Source of the DNA: Armillaria gallica
Taxonomy: Eukaryota; Basidiomycota; Agaricomycetes; Agaricales; Physalacriaceae
Assembly (NCBI GenBank): GCA_037576215.1
Contig: JBANDB010000006.1
Coordinates: forward strand, 4,340,001 to 4,404,000
DNA length: 64,000 nt
Reading direction: 5' to 3'
How positions within the stretch are numbered: position 1 is the first letter of the stretch; each line of letters starts with the position of its first letter. The translations under genes were made by a program, and so were the position numbers. Of this stretch, positions 24,052-35,348 are shown piece after piece. A model generated the notes under the pieces. It was not told where the DNA came from, searched no databases, and saw nothing but the letters and a program-made list of their open reading frames with translations.

Positions 24052-24919
24052 TGTAAGGCTAGCAAACTCTCTGGTAAGTGAAAGTCGTGTCTGCATCTGC
24101 AAGATCTTTTGTATATACAAGAAGGGTTACCACCCACTCTGAAGGGATCTGATAGAATCTGCTCTGTCTGCAGATACGATAGAAAGAAGTAGTCAAAGCA
24201 TCTGCTTAGGATGCTGAACTGAGAGCGGTTGTGTGAAGATAGCAAGAGAAAAGGAGAATTCCTTGCAATCTGCTCGCAGTGCTAGGCTCAGAGGCAGCTA
24301 GATATGCTTAGGAGAGTAGTGGAATTTATTCCTTTAGTGTGCTATGAGCAAGTGAGATTAACTGCCTTTCTAAGTACATTGTATGTGCTTATATAGTAGC
24401 GGATCCAAACCAGCTCCCTGCTCCTGCACCTGCCTGCTCCAATATCCCTGAATGTACCCTTTTTGAGGTGATATTTGACATGAGCTGACATACTGAAATC
24501 TGCTAGTGAACTACTTCAGAGCCATCGAGCAGATTTTACAACACCTTCCACATCCGGTTTGGTTTGAGAATAGCCATATATGGCTATCCGCTATCAGCCC
24601 ATTTGTCTGCTCCTCAAGGGTAAACCTTCCGCCATCTGCTGGTGTGGATGCTTCAGATTGATAACTGTCAAGCTTTTGGAGCCTAGGCTAGTCAAATACC
24701 TGTGAAACAGGGCAATTTCATGGCAGATAGCACAATGTTTGGCAGACGCATAGTGGATAGGTGGTTGCCCAAGTGGATTCCATAGGAATTCCGTCTTTGA
24801 ACAGTAGAGATGCTGAGACTAGAGGAGCAGCAAGTGAAAGTGGTTGCAGCTTTAGCACCTTGTTGCTGTATCAAGGTGGAAGCCAAAATTTGGTGCACAC
24901 ATAGATGTGGTGCAGCACA
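24052..24919 (-). mobile_element. Solo LTR, family C (868 bp), minus orientation, target CCGT
   Basis: The plus-strand ends are TGTAAGGCTAGC and GGTGCAGCACA. Perfect 4-bp duplications CCGT lie at 24048-24051 and 24920-24923. It is the reverse complement of the copy at 56505-57393. It contains the palindrome ATAGCCATATATGGCTAT (24570-24587) and a TATA box in minus orientation near 24390. It interrupts LINE ORF2 between SPR and YWRF, and removal restores continuity. No internal region is present, so it is a solo LTR. Confidence 0.9.
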
Positions 24920-24923
24920 CCGT

Positions 24924-25022
24924 GGAGATCCTTCCCACTGCTTCTTCCATCTGCACTTCAGATTTTCAACAAAATTCTATTGTAGTGCTGATATGCTGGC
25001 TGGTGTCACCTTCTGCAACATC
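24924..25022 (-). pseudogene. LINE ORF2: linker after RNase H
   Basis: The minus strand reads QKVTPASISAL, NFVENLKCRWKKQWEGSPR, the 'KxxWxxxWxxSPR' segment that follows RNase H in Tad-like ORF2. It lies between a C LTR and a hAT MITE. Confidence 0.8.
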
Positions 25023-25520
25023 TAGTGAACAGCCTGGGTCGGGTCCAGGTCTGAATTTTCTGACCTGACCCGAACCTGGAAAAAACTCATACCTGTCATG
25101 CAGGTCATGGGTAAGCTATGGGTCACATGGGTTACCAGGTCACCTGACCTGGATTAATTTAAATAGATATAGAGTTGAATTTTTAGTGCACGAAATTGAA
25201 TTTATTTTACCTAGAGCATGCTTTATGAACACTTGCATCTCCCGAAAACTGATTTTGGATGTCGGAGCGTATTATAACCTCTGCTAAGAGCCCAGGTTTT
25301 TGGTTGGTGCAGGATTTGAACATCTATGGACCATCCAAAATAATAAGAGACAGCGGTTACAACAACTTGGCCAAATGACTTGATGTTTTTTGTGACACAT
25401 TAGTAATACAGCCAGGTGATCTGGGTGAACCGGGTATACCCCGGGTCTCAGATTTCTGATCCGAGCCCAACCTGGCAGGCACCTGACCTGGCAACCTGGC
25501 ATGACCCGGGCTGTACACTA
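25023..25520. mobile_element. hAT-type MITE, 498 bp, target duplication GCAACATC
   Basis: The left end TAGTGAACAGCCTGGGTC and right end (inverted) TAGTGTACAGCCCGGGTC form an 18-bp terminal inverted repeat with two mismatches. The 8-bp duplication GCAACATC is perfect (25015-25022 and 25521-25528). The subterminal regions are made of repeated GGTCAGGT/ACCTGACC words. No coding content. It interrupts LINE ORF2 between PEML and QKVTP, and removal restores the frame. Confidence 0.93.
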
Positions 25521-25528
25521 GCAACATC

Positions 25529-25626
25529 TCAGGTAGCTCCTGTTCTGGACTAGACTCACCATGTGCTGCTTGTTTTGCTTCTAGGTCCACCTCTTCATTC
25601 CCATCAATGCCCATGTGTCCCAGCAC
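25529..25626 (-). pseudogene. LINE ORF2: end of RNase H domain
   Basis: The minus strand reads VLGHMGIDGNEEVDLEAKQA (about 25560-25626), then AHGESSPEQELPEML. This carries the GH.G..GNE..D..A signature of LINE RNase H. It is flanked on both sides by hAT MITEs only ~100 bp apart. Confidence 0.9.
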
Positions 25627-26697
25627 TAAAGCATAGCATGGATGCATCCGCAGATGGATCTGGATCTGTCCTGTGGATATTAGGGTACCTGATAGGTGAT
25701 ATCCACATCTGTGGGTGTGGCTGTGCCCAGATATCTGCATCCATGGCAACCACACTGCAGATATCTGTGTATTGTAGCTAAAATTTAATCTTCACATATT
25801 GTCAGAGGTATTGGTCTGTTTGCTCTACAATTTTAAGCACACATTCTTCACTATGAAGTGTCTTCCAATGCTATGTTTGGTCACTTGAGGGTGTCCAAAT
25901 TTCAAGACAGAAAAATCAGGCAGAAATGCGGTATTTATTTCCCTTATATTTAGGCACACAGGTTCATGGCACCCTGTACTGCTAGTGGAAGGTTATAGCT
26001 GTATTCTACAACATCTAAAACACTAGTAGGCATAAATTTGGCCCAGCCCATCAACAATTAATAGCCAGAAACAGGAAGAAAACATGTACATAAAATTGTC
26101 TAAATCTCCAATTGCTTCCTGCAGGCCTAGGTAACCTCCGATGGCAAATCGGATGGCAGATACAGATTCCATGACCTCAAAACCATTAGGACACGCCAAC
26201 AAGGTCAGCCTCACCATCCAAATGAGTGCTGGAAAAAGAAAGTAAACATTAATAAAAGATCAACAAAATCATCTATCACTTCTCATGGGACAGGGGGTCA
26301 TCTGATTGCAAATCGGATGGTGGATTTGAATTCCCTGACCTCAAAAACATTAGAATACCTCTGTTAAGTTAGTCTTGCTATCCAAACAACTGGCAGAAAA
26401 TCAAAAAAATATCTGTTTGCTTACCACAGGCCCAGGTGACCTCTGATCACAAATCAGGCAGCGGAATCTGATTCCCCAACCTCAAAAACCCTAGGACAAC
26501 TGTTTTTCAAATGGCGGTCGAAGCATCTGCAAATTTATACAGAACACCTGCAGATATAGCCAGTTACTGAAGCCATATCTGCATCTGGCAGATCCAGATG
26601 CCATGGATCCAGATATCTGGGCACAGCCACATCCACAGATTTTTTTTGAATATCTGTTCAGATATCTGTGGATCATCCAGATCCATACTATACCTTA
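25627..26697. mobile_element. hAT-type MITE, 1071 bp, target CCCAG[C/T]AC
   Basis: The left end is TAAAGCATAGCATGGAT; the inverted right end is TAAGGTATAGTATGGAT, a 17-bp inverted repeat with three transition differences. The 8-bp duplications CCCAGCAC (25619-25626) and CCCAGTAC (26698-26705) differ by one transition. Inside are three ~65-bp degenerate direct repeats (about 26125, 26295 and 26430), each with AAATCGGATGG/GGAATCTGATT...CCTCAAAAAC. Subterminal GATATCTG/CAGATATC words form further inverted repeats. Removal rejoins RNase H (FALVWVLG|HMGIDGNE). Confidence 0.9.
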
Positions 26698-26705
26698 CCC
26701 AGTAC

Positions 26706-28466
26706 CCATACGAGTGCAAACTTGTCTGGCCACCAAATTCTTCCACCAAGTGTCTCTGTAGCTTTGAAGAATGCCTCTATGAAAGCTTGGCCACTCTTTA
26801 CCTTCTGCTTGTTTGTGGCCTGGATTACTGATTTTCCATCTAGTAGGAGCTGCACTCTATTAAGCTGGTTGAAGTTTGTAGTCTTCTTGAGCAAGTGTAT
26901 ACCCAGTATCATCCCCACTGCTTCTGTATTAAATGTCATATGGTGAGTAAGAGGCCCCAGGTGGTAGTGAAGGACTTGAGTAGTTCTTCCCCTGATCTTC
27001 AGTACTGCTGCAGCTCTGGCTTTGCCATCAATACCAGATCTATCGGTCCATACACTAGCTTCTGCACTTGTATAGTTTACTGTTGCTAATGCCATCTTTT
27101 TGTTCTCTAGCATGATAGTCTGGAAGCATGGCTTGTATGTTGCTCTTTAACATACCAGTCCTATTGTCTCGACTTTGTCTGGCTGTGGTAGGTTGAGAAT
27201 CTGCAGCATCAGATGAAATTGTGTTTTGTGGTGAGCAATGTCCTGGTGCTTGTAACCAGTCCATACCTGTGAATAGAGAGGGTGAGATGAAGGGAGTGAG
27301 TAGAGCCGAAGAAAAGCCTTATGGCATATTTTTTCAAGAAGCAAATCAACTGGTAGAATGTTAGCATGCATTTCTAGTAAGTCAGTTGGTGCTGTTCTTA
27401 GGCTTCCTGTTATTGCCACTAGTGCCATCTTCTGCAGACACTGAAAACCTTTTAGTGCCTTGACTGAGCCTAATTGGTGCTTAGCACCGTAAGGTAGCCA
27501 TGGAGGTGTGTACCATACTTCCAGCCCATATGTCATCTTTGGAACTGCAACTGTTAGATACAGCTGCCTCATATACCATAGGGGGACACCTGATGAGCAG
27601 CGTGAGAGTCAACGAAATTGAAGGACCCATGACATAGCTTTTGATATTGCAAACTCTCTCTTTACATCCCATTTGAGCTCCTCATCAATTATGACACCCA
27701 GTACACATGTGGCCATCTTGCACTTTACCACCTCACCTTGCGGAACAAGTGGGGGCCATGGTTCAGGGACTGTCTTTCTAGGCCTTCTGGAATCAGGTAT
27801 CCGTCATCGTGAACAGTGGGGAGCATTCATTTTTGAGATTTCAGCTATTGCTCTGTGTCATTTAAACCAACTGAATCCACCGCCTTGCTGCTCCATAAAG
27901 TCTACCAACATAGCAACATTGTTTTCCAGGGATTTGCTTTCAACAATGACTGTCTTGTCATTAACGAAACCTACAGCCATTTCATGATGTAAGCTTGGTA
28001 TATCAAAGAAGTCTGCATTGTAAAAATCATAAAAGATCATTGAGATCGGGTCTCCTACCCCAAATCCATTATCAATATCCATTCAGTCAGATAGAAATCC
28101 ATCAAACTTGAGTTGTGTTCATCTGTTGTGTAGGATTAGGCTGGCAACATGCACATATGCCTCTGGGATACCTCATCTTCGCATGTTGAAGAGAAGTCTT
28201 TCAATTATGGCACTCGGAAAAGCTGCCTTAACATCAAGGGAGAGAATAGAGACCACTTGCCCATTTCGCCATGCATTCTGCACCTTCTGTACTATTATGT
28301 GGACAGCATCTGTTGCTGCATGACCTGGTCATTCTCCAAATTGTGTTCTTGGAAACATTTGATGCTTCTCTGCGAGGTAGGAGATGTCTTCTGCTAGAAC
28401 AGATGTGAACAGTTTTGGAAGTGTCTTTAGTATAGCAATTGGCTGAAATGACTTAGCTAGATCATA
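26706..28466 (-). pseudogene. LINE ORF2: reverse transcriptase C-terminal part and RNase H N-terminal part
   Basis: Starting near 28466 the minus strand reads YDLAKSFQPIAILKTLPKLF, then SILSLDVKAAFPSAIIERLL (28200-28260), GFVNDKTVIV (27940-27980) and EELKWDVKREFA. Further on come KMTYGLEVWYTPPWL, MALVAITGSLRTAPT, then RNase H beginning ASVWTDRSGIDGKARAAAVL (about 27040) with NTEAVGMILGIHLL. The order is that of LINE reverse transcriptase followed by RNase H. The catalytic FxDD motif reads FVND, so the second metal-binding Asp is lost. Several in-frame stops are present (for example TGA after TQFGE). Confidence 0.9.
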
Positions 28467-28470
28467 TTGT

Positions 28471-30125
28471 TGATGAGCCTCCAGGCTCTGTATGCTCAGA
28501 ATTCACAGATTTTACCTGCTAATTAATGCTACTGTCCCTTCAATGGCCTTTCAGCAAACCAATGATTGCACACCCACTGATACCACTTTCATCCTATGGC
28601 AACCACTCCTTACGTGCTTTGTTATTCATCCCATATTGCCACGCATCATAATTGCTGTACTTCATCATAGCAAGGCACTTTTGATTAACAATCACCCCAA
28701 TACAGAATTGATGCATCACTCAGAAGCACTCAGTTGATGTGTTCATTGATCACTTAATAAAAATGACATGATAGATGCGAGTACCCTCCCAGCTATGGCA
28801 ATTGCAGCTACAGCAACTACAGACCATGTTCACTAAGGCTGTTACTTCGCCAAGGCTTCAAGAAAATGTTGCCCCATGCATACTCCTCAGCATGACAGCT
28901 ATCGCCCAGAAATCTGCAGCTAAACAGCACCTATTGATCTACTCGTTGTTCAGCAAAACCATATGGTTCACATCCATACACAGCAACATCAACAAGTTGC
29001 TGTTACTTTAAAAGACAAAGTACTATATGTTTCCTATGACTTTTTACAAAGCCAAGGCCTTACAGCTTTACTAAATCTCACATTAGTTACTCTATTTATA
29101 AATTCGTACTTGTAGTATAAAAACTAGCTAGAAAACGTAGTTACAGGGCAGTTCATCTCTAGTTGACCCCAGGCTACGTCAATTGCCATCACACACTAGT
29201 CTATTGCCAGTAAACCATGTCTATTCACTGTTCTATGGCAATATACAGTTTACCCCAGCATATTCTCGATTGCATGTTGACTCTTGAGCTCACCAGAGTT
29301 ATTCCATGGTTTTTAACTGTGAAGAGTCCTTTGCTATGTGCTCTTCACTCTTAACATTATTGGTGCATGCTCATACTGTGCCAATATATGATTGCTGTGC
29401 CATAGCTCACCTCCATTATCTTTTATAGGCCATCATCGTTTCACTTTCACACCATTGGAGTTTTTACCATTTCTCTTTTGCCACTGTTATTGTCGCCCAC
29501 TTGGGTAGTCTCCAAGCAGACTTAGGATCAGTTTCAGCCAGTTTTCGTATAGTATCAGTCCCTCGAGTGGACTTGAAGGTTGGTTTGACATAGGATAGGA
29601 TCATTTCAGTACCAGACCAGTTTCAACATTGACGCTGCCCCATCACATCATATAGGACCAGTATCATCACCAGTTTTCGTAGTTCAACATTTTCTCTTGC
29701 CACATGCAGTCTCCACCCATGTTTTCTCATTGCTTGGTTCACTCATAGACTATTGCCAACCATTTAGTCTATCTCTCATCGTTCACCCTGCTCAGATTAC
29801 TGTTGGGCGATGTTTTCTAGTCTCATCTTGTGTTTTCTTATATGGATTCATGGTATTCATGTCATACCCATTTCCGTTCCCTCTCACTTTGAGAGAACCC
29901 TACTGGCTTAAAGCCATAGCATCTAGTACTCGACTACCAAGCAGTACTACTTTGCAGACTTAAAGTCGCAGTGTATTCTTGTGTTTAGAGGAATTGATTT
30001 ACTGCATGGAGGTGCCCTGAACTCACTCACACACATGATCACCTTGATTGCCATGCCACTACATTAATTAACCAATCTCATTTTGAGTTGGTGTTGCCGT
30101 TGCCATGGAAGTCTAAGGCCCATCA
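28471..30125 (-). mobile_element. Family A element, copy A1 (1655 bp), minus orientation
   Basis: It begins TGATGAGCCTCCAGGCTCTG and ends AAGTCTAAGGCCCATCA, the reverse complement of the A2/A3 ends. Flanks are TTGT (28467-28470) and TCAT (30126-30129). Both derive from TCGT by one CpG transition. Removal gives an in-frame join of LINE reverse transcriptase (RKPGWERYDLAKSF). No coding capacity is recognised. CpG sites seen in A3 are mostly TG or CA here, so this is an older copy. Confidence 0.88.
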
Positions 30126-31720
30126 TCATTCCCATCCTGGCTTCCTTAGAACAATGGTCCAGAAGTCCTTCCACAGATCCGGGTAAACTCTCAATGCCAT
30201 GATAGCTCAGAAGATGTACAAAAGATGAAAGATGAAGTCCTCACCTGCATATTTGAGGACTGTATTAGACATTCCATCAGGATCTGTTGCTTTGTATGGC
30301 TGAAGCTTTGCAATCACCCCTCATATTTGTTCAACAGTAATAGGCAGTGGGTTTGGTAGAGTATGTGGCCACCAAGACATGTCATAGTCAGATAAGTCTG
30401 TTGGTTTCGGTGGAAAAAATGCACACTTCAGTACTTCTGCCTTTGCCTTGTTAGTCTTGGCTGCCCTCTGACTGTTGCCCATTTTGTACTTGAGTGTCAG
30501 AATCCGAGCATAGGTGTCATCTGTAGGAGCACTAGAAATGTATCAGTTAGCTGTCCAGATAGTATGCTCATTGATGTCCTCAAGAAACTTGTGCCAGTGT
30601 TCCTCTTTTGCCTGTTCCACTGCACTTTTGAATTTTGCATTGACTTCCTTGTGCTGTGTGTGACTGGGGTGCTCTGGTGCTGCCCAGTATATGTATGACT
30701 GATGGCTAAGCTTGCTGCAAAGGATTTTAAGGTCCTCGAGCTCTCTTGTCCACCATTGTCTTGATGCCAGGCATAGCTTAGTCACTGGGACCTTCTCTGC
30801 TATGACTGCCAGAATTGCCTTTGTCAGCTTATCCACAGCAGCAAGGAGCTGCGGCTCAGTTAGGAGGGAAACAGCTGGTCCAACTTCCTCTTCCATTTGA
30901 CTATGCAGTGTCTTGCAGAACTCCTCCCAATCGGCCATCCGATAGTTGAGTTTGTTCTTGACTGGTCTCTTATCTAGTGGTAAATCAATAACTGTCAGTG
31001 TGGGGGTATGATCAGCCTGTGCCAGCTGCTCCTCTGGCATCACATCACAAACTGTTATGAGCTCAACAAGAGCCTTGCTGCAGAACACATTGTCTGGCTG
31101 TGTCCAGTTCCCTGTCACTGGGACACAAAATGTGAGTATGCTTGGAAGTAGTGTCATGAACATGTTGAAATCTGCCACCATATCTATGAGGATCTGTGCT
31201 GCCCCTAAGGCCTCCTTTGTGAACAAATGACTGTTGGCTGGATCATCCCAATGCTGGTGATGCTGGTTGAAGTCTCCCATCCAAATCATCATATTGTCAA
31301 TGTGAGTATAGATAGCATGCCTGTTTCCATCCACATATTTCTCCAACGTGTCCAGAGTTTGTGAGTGCATCCCATCATTATAAATATTAAATATAGTGAG
31401 TCGCCCCTATGAGCCACACACCTGTGTTACTACAACATCATTGCTAGGGAAATAAAGCTGTTCTCATGCATTCAAACTGATTGCCTTATTGACAAGTGAT
31501 ACAGCGCAGACTGGCCCATCTTTTTTACTTCATTATAATGACAGGTAGACTATCTCCCATCAGCTGTTTGATTTTGCATTGCTAAATGAGTTGATATATG
31601 GCTCTTGCTTGCAGAGGATGTCATAGTGTGTATCTAGGGGGTTAGTGATGCCATTGACTCTATCAAAAGCAGCTGCCTTAGCTTTGTGATTATTCATTTG
31701 TAGAATTCATATCCACTGCA
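30126..31720 (-). pseudogene. LINE ORF2: endonuclease domain and start of reverse transcriptase
   Basis: The minus strand reads YDILC(K)QEPYI (about 31620), CAVSLVNKAIS, IFNIYND, then MIWMGDFNQHHQHWDD (about 31245-31295). The GDFN motif belongs to the endonuclease/exonuclease/phosphatase fold. Next come ADHTPTLTV (near the catalytic His), the acidic linker RQWWTRELEDLKI, and DINEHTIWTAN leading into the reverse transcriptase N-terminal region (YKATDPDGMSN-like, about 30280). It ends in LRKPGWER at the A1 junction. Stops lie near 30540 and 31490. APE-type endonucleases nick target DNA for target-primed reverse transcription. Confidence 0.9.
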
Positions 31721-31909
31721 TTCGTGGTTCCTGTGTGCCTGCACTCATGGGTAGGTACACTTCAAATGGTGCTCTACACTGTTAGTTTGATGGGCACGAT
31801 TGACCTCTTCATCCCATGACCCCATGGGCACCTGGAATAAATCATCATCATCTATCACTTCCCCTTCTCCTCTTATTGTTGAGTTCTGCAATCCCTGTTT
31901 CTTCAGCTC

Positions 31910-32616
31910 CTTAGCTCATTTGTGCCTCTCTCTCTGCAATGGCCTCCTGAAATGAATTGGGACTGATTCAAGTGTTGGACCAGCAAACACCTCATGGCTT
32001 GCTTCCATCACCCATGTCCATTCTTCTCCATGCATTGGGAAGTATGGCATAGCATTCTCTGGCACCTGTTGATTGTGTTTATGCTGCTTTCTCTTCTTGT
32101 ATGGACAGTTTGGATCCCATAATGCATGCCCATCCACTTTGCAGTTTACACATCAACGGTTGGCCCCAGTCTGGCAGTCGTTGCATGCAAATGCATGGTG
32201 AGCTCCTCCGCATGTGCCACACAGGTCCTCCATCTCATCACCTCTAGCACACCACTCTTTGTCTTTTGCTCTGTGGCCCACCTGCCAGCAATGGAAGCAC
32301 TGTGGTGCTTCATCAATGTACTTCTTTACAAGCCTTCACTCCCCACACACCACTATACCCTGTGTTATGATTGAGTTTGCTATCTGTGGAGAGTCAACAC
32401 TGAGAAGTGTGTGCCCTCTAGTCTGTTGCTGTTGTTGATTATGTTCTGCCTTGATCCATTGGGCATGAATGATACATCCAGGCTTGTAGTCACCTTGAGA
32501 TTCAGCCAAAGCTGTTGTCCACTCTTCAGTCGACTCCGCATGAAATATCAGAGACGCATTCATAACAATTATCTTGTACATTTGTGGGTGAATCACAAGA
32601 TGTTCCATATGCTCAT
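31910..32616 (-). pseudogene. LINE ORF1: C-terminal part with CCHC knuckles
   Basis: The minus strand reads EHMEHLVIHPQMYKIIVMNA, then IKAEHNQQQQQTRGHTLLSV, CFHCWQVGHRAKDKEWC (about 32255-32300), CGTCGGAHHAFAC and CVNCKVDGHALWDPNC. These are three zinc-knuckle-like motifs typical of ORF1/gag-like nucleic acid chaperones of Tad-like LINEs. It ends near 31910 (QRERHK). Upstream continuity with 34330 is restored in frame (STAFY|EHMEH) once A2 is removed. Confidence 0.88.
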
Positions 32617-34325
32617 TGATGAGCCTAGACTTCCGTGGCAACAGCAACACCCAAAACTCGGTGAGAGCTTAGGCAATTAACATAGCAACACAGCAATCAA
32701 GGCAATGTGTTTGCGAGTGGTTTGGTGCACCTCCGTGCGGTCAATTCCTCAATAACACAAGATACACTGCGACTTTCAGTCAGTGAAGTAGTACTCTTGG
32801 TCAAGGAGTACTAATAGACGTTGGCTGTAAGCCAGGAAGGATCTCAATAAACGAGATGGGACGGAATCTGGTATGACTTGAATACCAAGAAACTGCAATA
32901 GAAACTGCGAAAATGGTCTAGAGACCACGAAAATGGATCTAGAAATCGTAGCAACATGCTAGAAATCATAGCAACAGTTGAGAAAACGTGGGGAGGGACT
33001 AGAAAACGTTGCAATGCTCTAGTAATCGTGGGTGAGGACGAGTAATTGTGTGGAAGGACTGGTAATCGTAGCAATGCTCTAGAAATTGTAGCAACACACT
33101 AGAAATCGTTGCGATGCTCTAGAAATCGTGGCAATGGACTAGAAGACGTCGAAATAGCCTAGTAAACGTGGCTTGGGGTGTACCTAATATTGTGAGTCAA
33201 AACAATAGCAATAAACGTACAGAGACTGCAAGAAACTGGTAGAAATCGTAGCAACTGAGGTGCTGAGTGGGGTGCTGCGGCAATAGATGCACGGCAACTC
33301 CGAACAATGATAAAGACGAGGGTGATCCTATGGAGCTGAACTGGGCCTACACAGAGGCAATACTGAACTGGGTGATGAAAACGATGGCGATGTAGAAGGT
33401 GAAAACGATGAAACAATCCTATGTGGTGAAAGTGAAGCGATGTTGTGGCATTAAAAGACAAAAGCAAGTTATTGACGCAAGATTTCATGTATTGGTGCAA
33501 TCAACAACATTTAAAGAGTAAAGCAAGCGGTGGGGAATAACTTGGAGTAACCGTAGCTGACTGGTAATGCCGTAGCCTCGTCAACTGGGTAAGAACTAGC
33601 TCTAAAAATGCGGTATCTATCTAGTTTTTATACTACAAGTACGATTTTATAAATAGAATATTCTTCGGAGCCTTAGTAAGGCTGTAAGTCCTTGGCTTTT
33701 GTAATAGCCATAGTAAACATATGGTATCTGTGGTTCTAAAGTAACAGCAAGTCCTCAACATTGCCGTGTATGGGTGTGAACTGTGTGGTTTTATTGAGCG
33801 ATGAGCGGATCATAAGGTGCTGTGTAGCTGCGGATTATTGAGCTGCAGTTGCTGTGCTGAGGTGTATGCATGGGGCAACGATAATTCAAAGTCTTGGCAC
33901 TGTAACAGCCTTAGTAAATGTGGTCTATAGTTGCCGTAGCTGTAATTATCGTAGCTGGGAGGGTACTCGCGTCAATCACATCATTTCATTAAATGATTGA
34001 TAGGCACATCAACCAGATGCTTCTGAGTGATGTAGCAACCCCGTTTTAGGATGATTGTCGATCAAAGGTGCCTTGCCGTGATGGGATACGGTAATTGTGA
34101 TGCGAGGCGAGCTGGGAAGGATAATGGAGTGCGTGAGGAGTGGATGTCACGGTTTTAGGACTGTATCTGAATGTTTGTGGCTTATACTGCGAAAATATGT
34201 GGTATTATCGAGAGTTGGCAGTGTTATAGAGTGTGTGAGGGTTATAATGGCGTCGTTTCGAAGGTATTGGGTGATGGATGGGTAAATCCGTGAATTCTGA
34301 GCATACAGAGCCTGGAGGCTCATCA
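32617..34325 (+). mobile_element. Family A element, copy A2 (1709 bp), plus orientation
   Basis: It begins TGATGAGCCTAGACTTCCG and ends CAGAGCCTGGAGGCTCATCA; the two ends share an inverted TGATGAGCCT. Flanks are TCAT (32613-32616) and TTGT (34326-34329), again the two deamination products of TCGT. Removal restores LINE ORF1. A TTTATAAATA box lies near 33645. The segment 32905-33180 is a tandem array. No ORF with known motifs. Confidence 0.9.
32905..33180 (+). repeat. Tandem repeat inside A2, ~18-21-bp unit
   Basis: At least twelve degenerate units of the form CTAGAAATCGTRGCAATG (variants AGAAAACGTGGC and GTAATCGTGG) lie in a row. The equivalent part of A3 (45690-45760) has only two to four units, so the array length varies between copies. 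Confidence 0.75.
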
Positions 34326-34329
34326 TTGT

Positions 34330-35083
34330 AGAAGGCTGTGCTCTGTTCCTGTACCCATTTTGCTCCTTCCACTGACTCAAACTCAACCAGAAGCTCAGTG
34401 TCTCCTCAAATCTTTCCCACTGCAACCACCACATGCTCCATGCCTGCATCCATCTTCTTTAAGACCTCATTGAGTTCCTCCATCAGTCTCACATTTGCTT
34501 TGTTCATGATTTCCAGGATTTGTTCATTCTCCAGTGTGACTCGCAGCTGCCTATCCTTGTCTCCCAGTCTTGCCTTCATCCTCTGTTTCTGTATCACTCC
34601 CATCCATGCTCCTCCCTGCTGAGCATTCCTCCTGTTGATCACCACCTGTCTATAGGCATCTCTTGGCATTATTTTGCCACTGTCCCCTTCCTGTCCATGA
34701 ATCGTTCACATGGTTTTGTGCATGGTTGCCTTCAATTCATGTGATAGCTCATCCTTGACTCCCATCATTGTCTCCATCAGTGCATTTGCAAATGCATCTA
34801 TCAGCCTCTCCATCACTTCAGCCTTTATGAGCTCCTCCCTCTCTTTTGCTGCTTCATCCCCCAGCTCCATTACCAGCGCCTCCACTGCCCTGATGGTCAT
34901 TACCACTTCTCTTGCTAGTCCTTGTATGCTGGCAATCTGTCCAAGAATGATGCTAATGTTTGATCCATTGTGTAGGTTGAATTTTGTGGACGATGTTATG
35001 AGCCTGTTATTGACTAGTGACTTTTGAGCTCCTATCACATCTATGAAAGTGGGTGCATTGGCTATAGTGCTCCTTGTTGCCAT
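34330..35083 (-). pseudogene. LINE ORF1: N-terminal part
   Basis: Start codon at 35083. The minus strand reads MATRSTIANAPTFIDVIGAQ, followed by a long helical, Glu/Ala/Leu-rich segment (EAAKEREELIKAEVMERLID) likely to form a coiled coil. Then come KIMPRDAYRQVVINRRNA, RQLRVTLENEQILEIM and ELLVEFESVEGAKWV. Two in-frame stops occur; the one after VVVAVGKI is TGA where CGA (Arg) would keep the frame. ORF1 proteins form RNA-binding trimers or particles in related LINEs. Confidence 0.85.
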
Positions 35084-35343
35084 TGTGTTTTGGGTTCATT
35101 GAGAGAGACCTGGTCCTTTTCCTACTTGGTCTGAGTGAAACCACTCTTTTGTGTTGGCATTTTTGCTCTGTTGTTTTTCTTGTTCTGACTCATCAAGAAT
35201 GTTAGTTTGATGTGTGATATAGAGTATACAGAAGTAGCTACACTGTCCTATTTCCTATAGCCCAGCCCTCTCATTTCTCTGATGGTTCCAGTTGAATTAT
35301 GGAAATATTCAAGATGGTCATGGTCATAGATCAAGGGGCATCC
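35084..35343 (-). other. LINE 5' untranslated region
   Basis: This lies between the ORF1 start and the AGCAG target copy at 35344-35348. No coding content of its own; the open frame running through it (35248-35670) belongs to gypsy2 reverse transcriptase only beyond 35344. Confidence 0.7.
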
Positions 35344-35348
35344 AGCAG

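Larger units (their letters stand above)
23188..35343 (-). mobile_element. Tad-like LINE (~6.3 kb net) inserted in gypsy2, with five nested insertions
   Basis: Minus-strand non-LTR retrotransposon with ORF1 (CCHC knuckles) and ORF2 (endonuclease, reverse transcriptase, RNase H, C-terminal CCHC). The 3' end has an (AAAAAT)n-type tail, seen on the plus strand as TTTTTTA repeats at 23191-23222. Flanking AGCAG is at 23183-23187 and 35344-35348, a short target duplication; removal brings gypsy2 RNase H together (RALKEA|AIWIIGVKN). Nested within it are 24052-24919 (C LTR), 25023-25520 and 25627-26697 (hAT MITEs), and 28471-30125 and 32617-34325 (A elements). Subtracting these and their duplications leaves about 6,330 bp, a normal size for this clade. 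Domain order and RNase H point to the Tad/I group. Confidence 0.85.

Noticed and set aside
24692..24898. Minus-strand frame as part of LINE ORF2
   Set aside because: It matches the C LTR copy at 56.5 kb and lies within the CCGT-flanked insertion.
32617..32625. 5-bp duplication CATTG for A2
   Set aside because: It requires different element ends from those in A3 and A4; with TG..CA ends all four A copies agree on 4-bp NCGN-derived duplications and the LINE frame is restored.
35248..35343. End of the 140-codon frame as gypsy2 protein
   Set aside because: Sequence left of AGCAG (35344) is the LINE 5' region, so the last ~30 codons are read-through.
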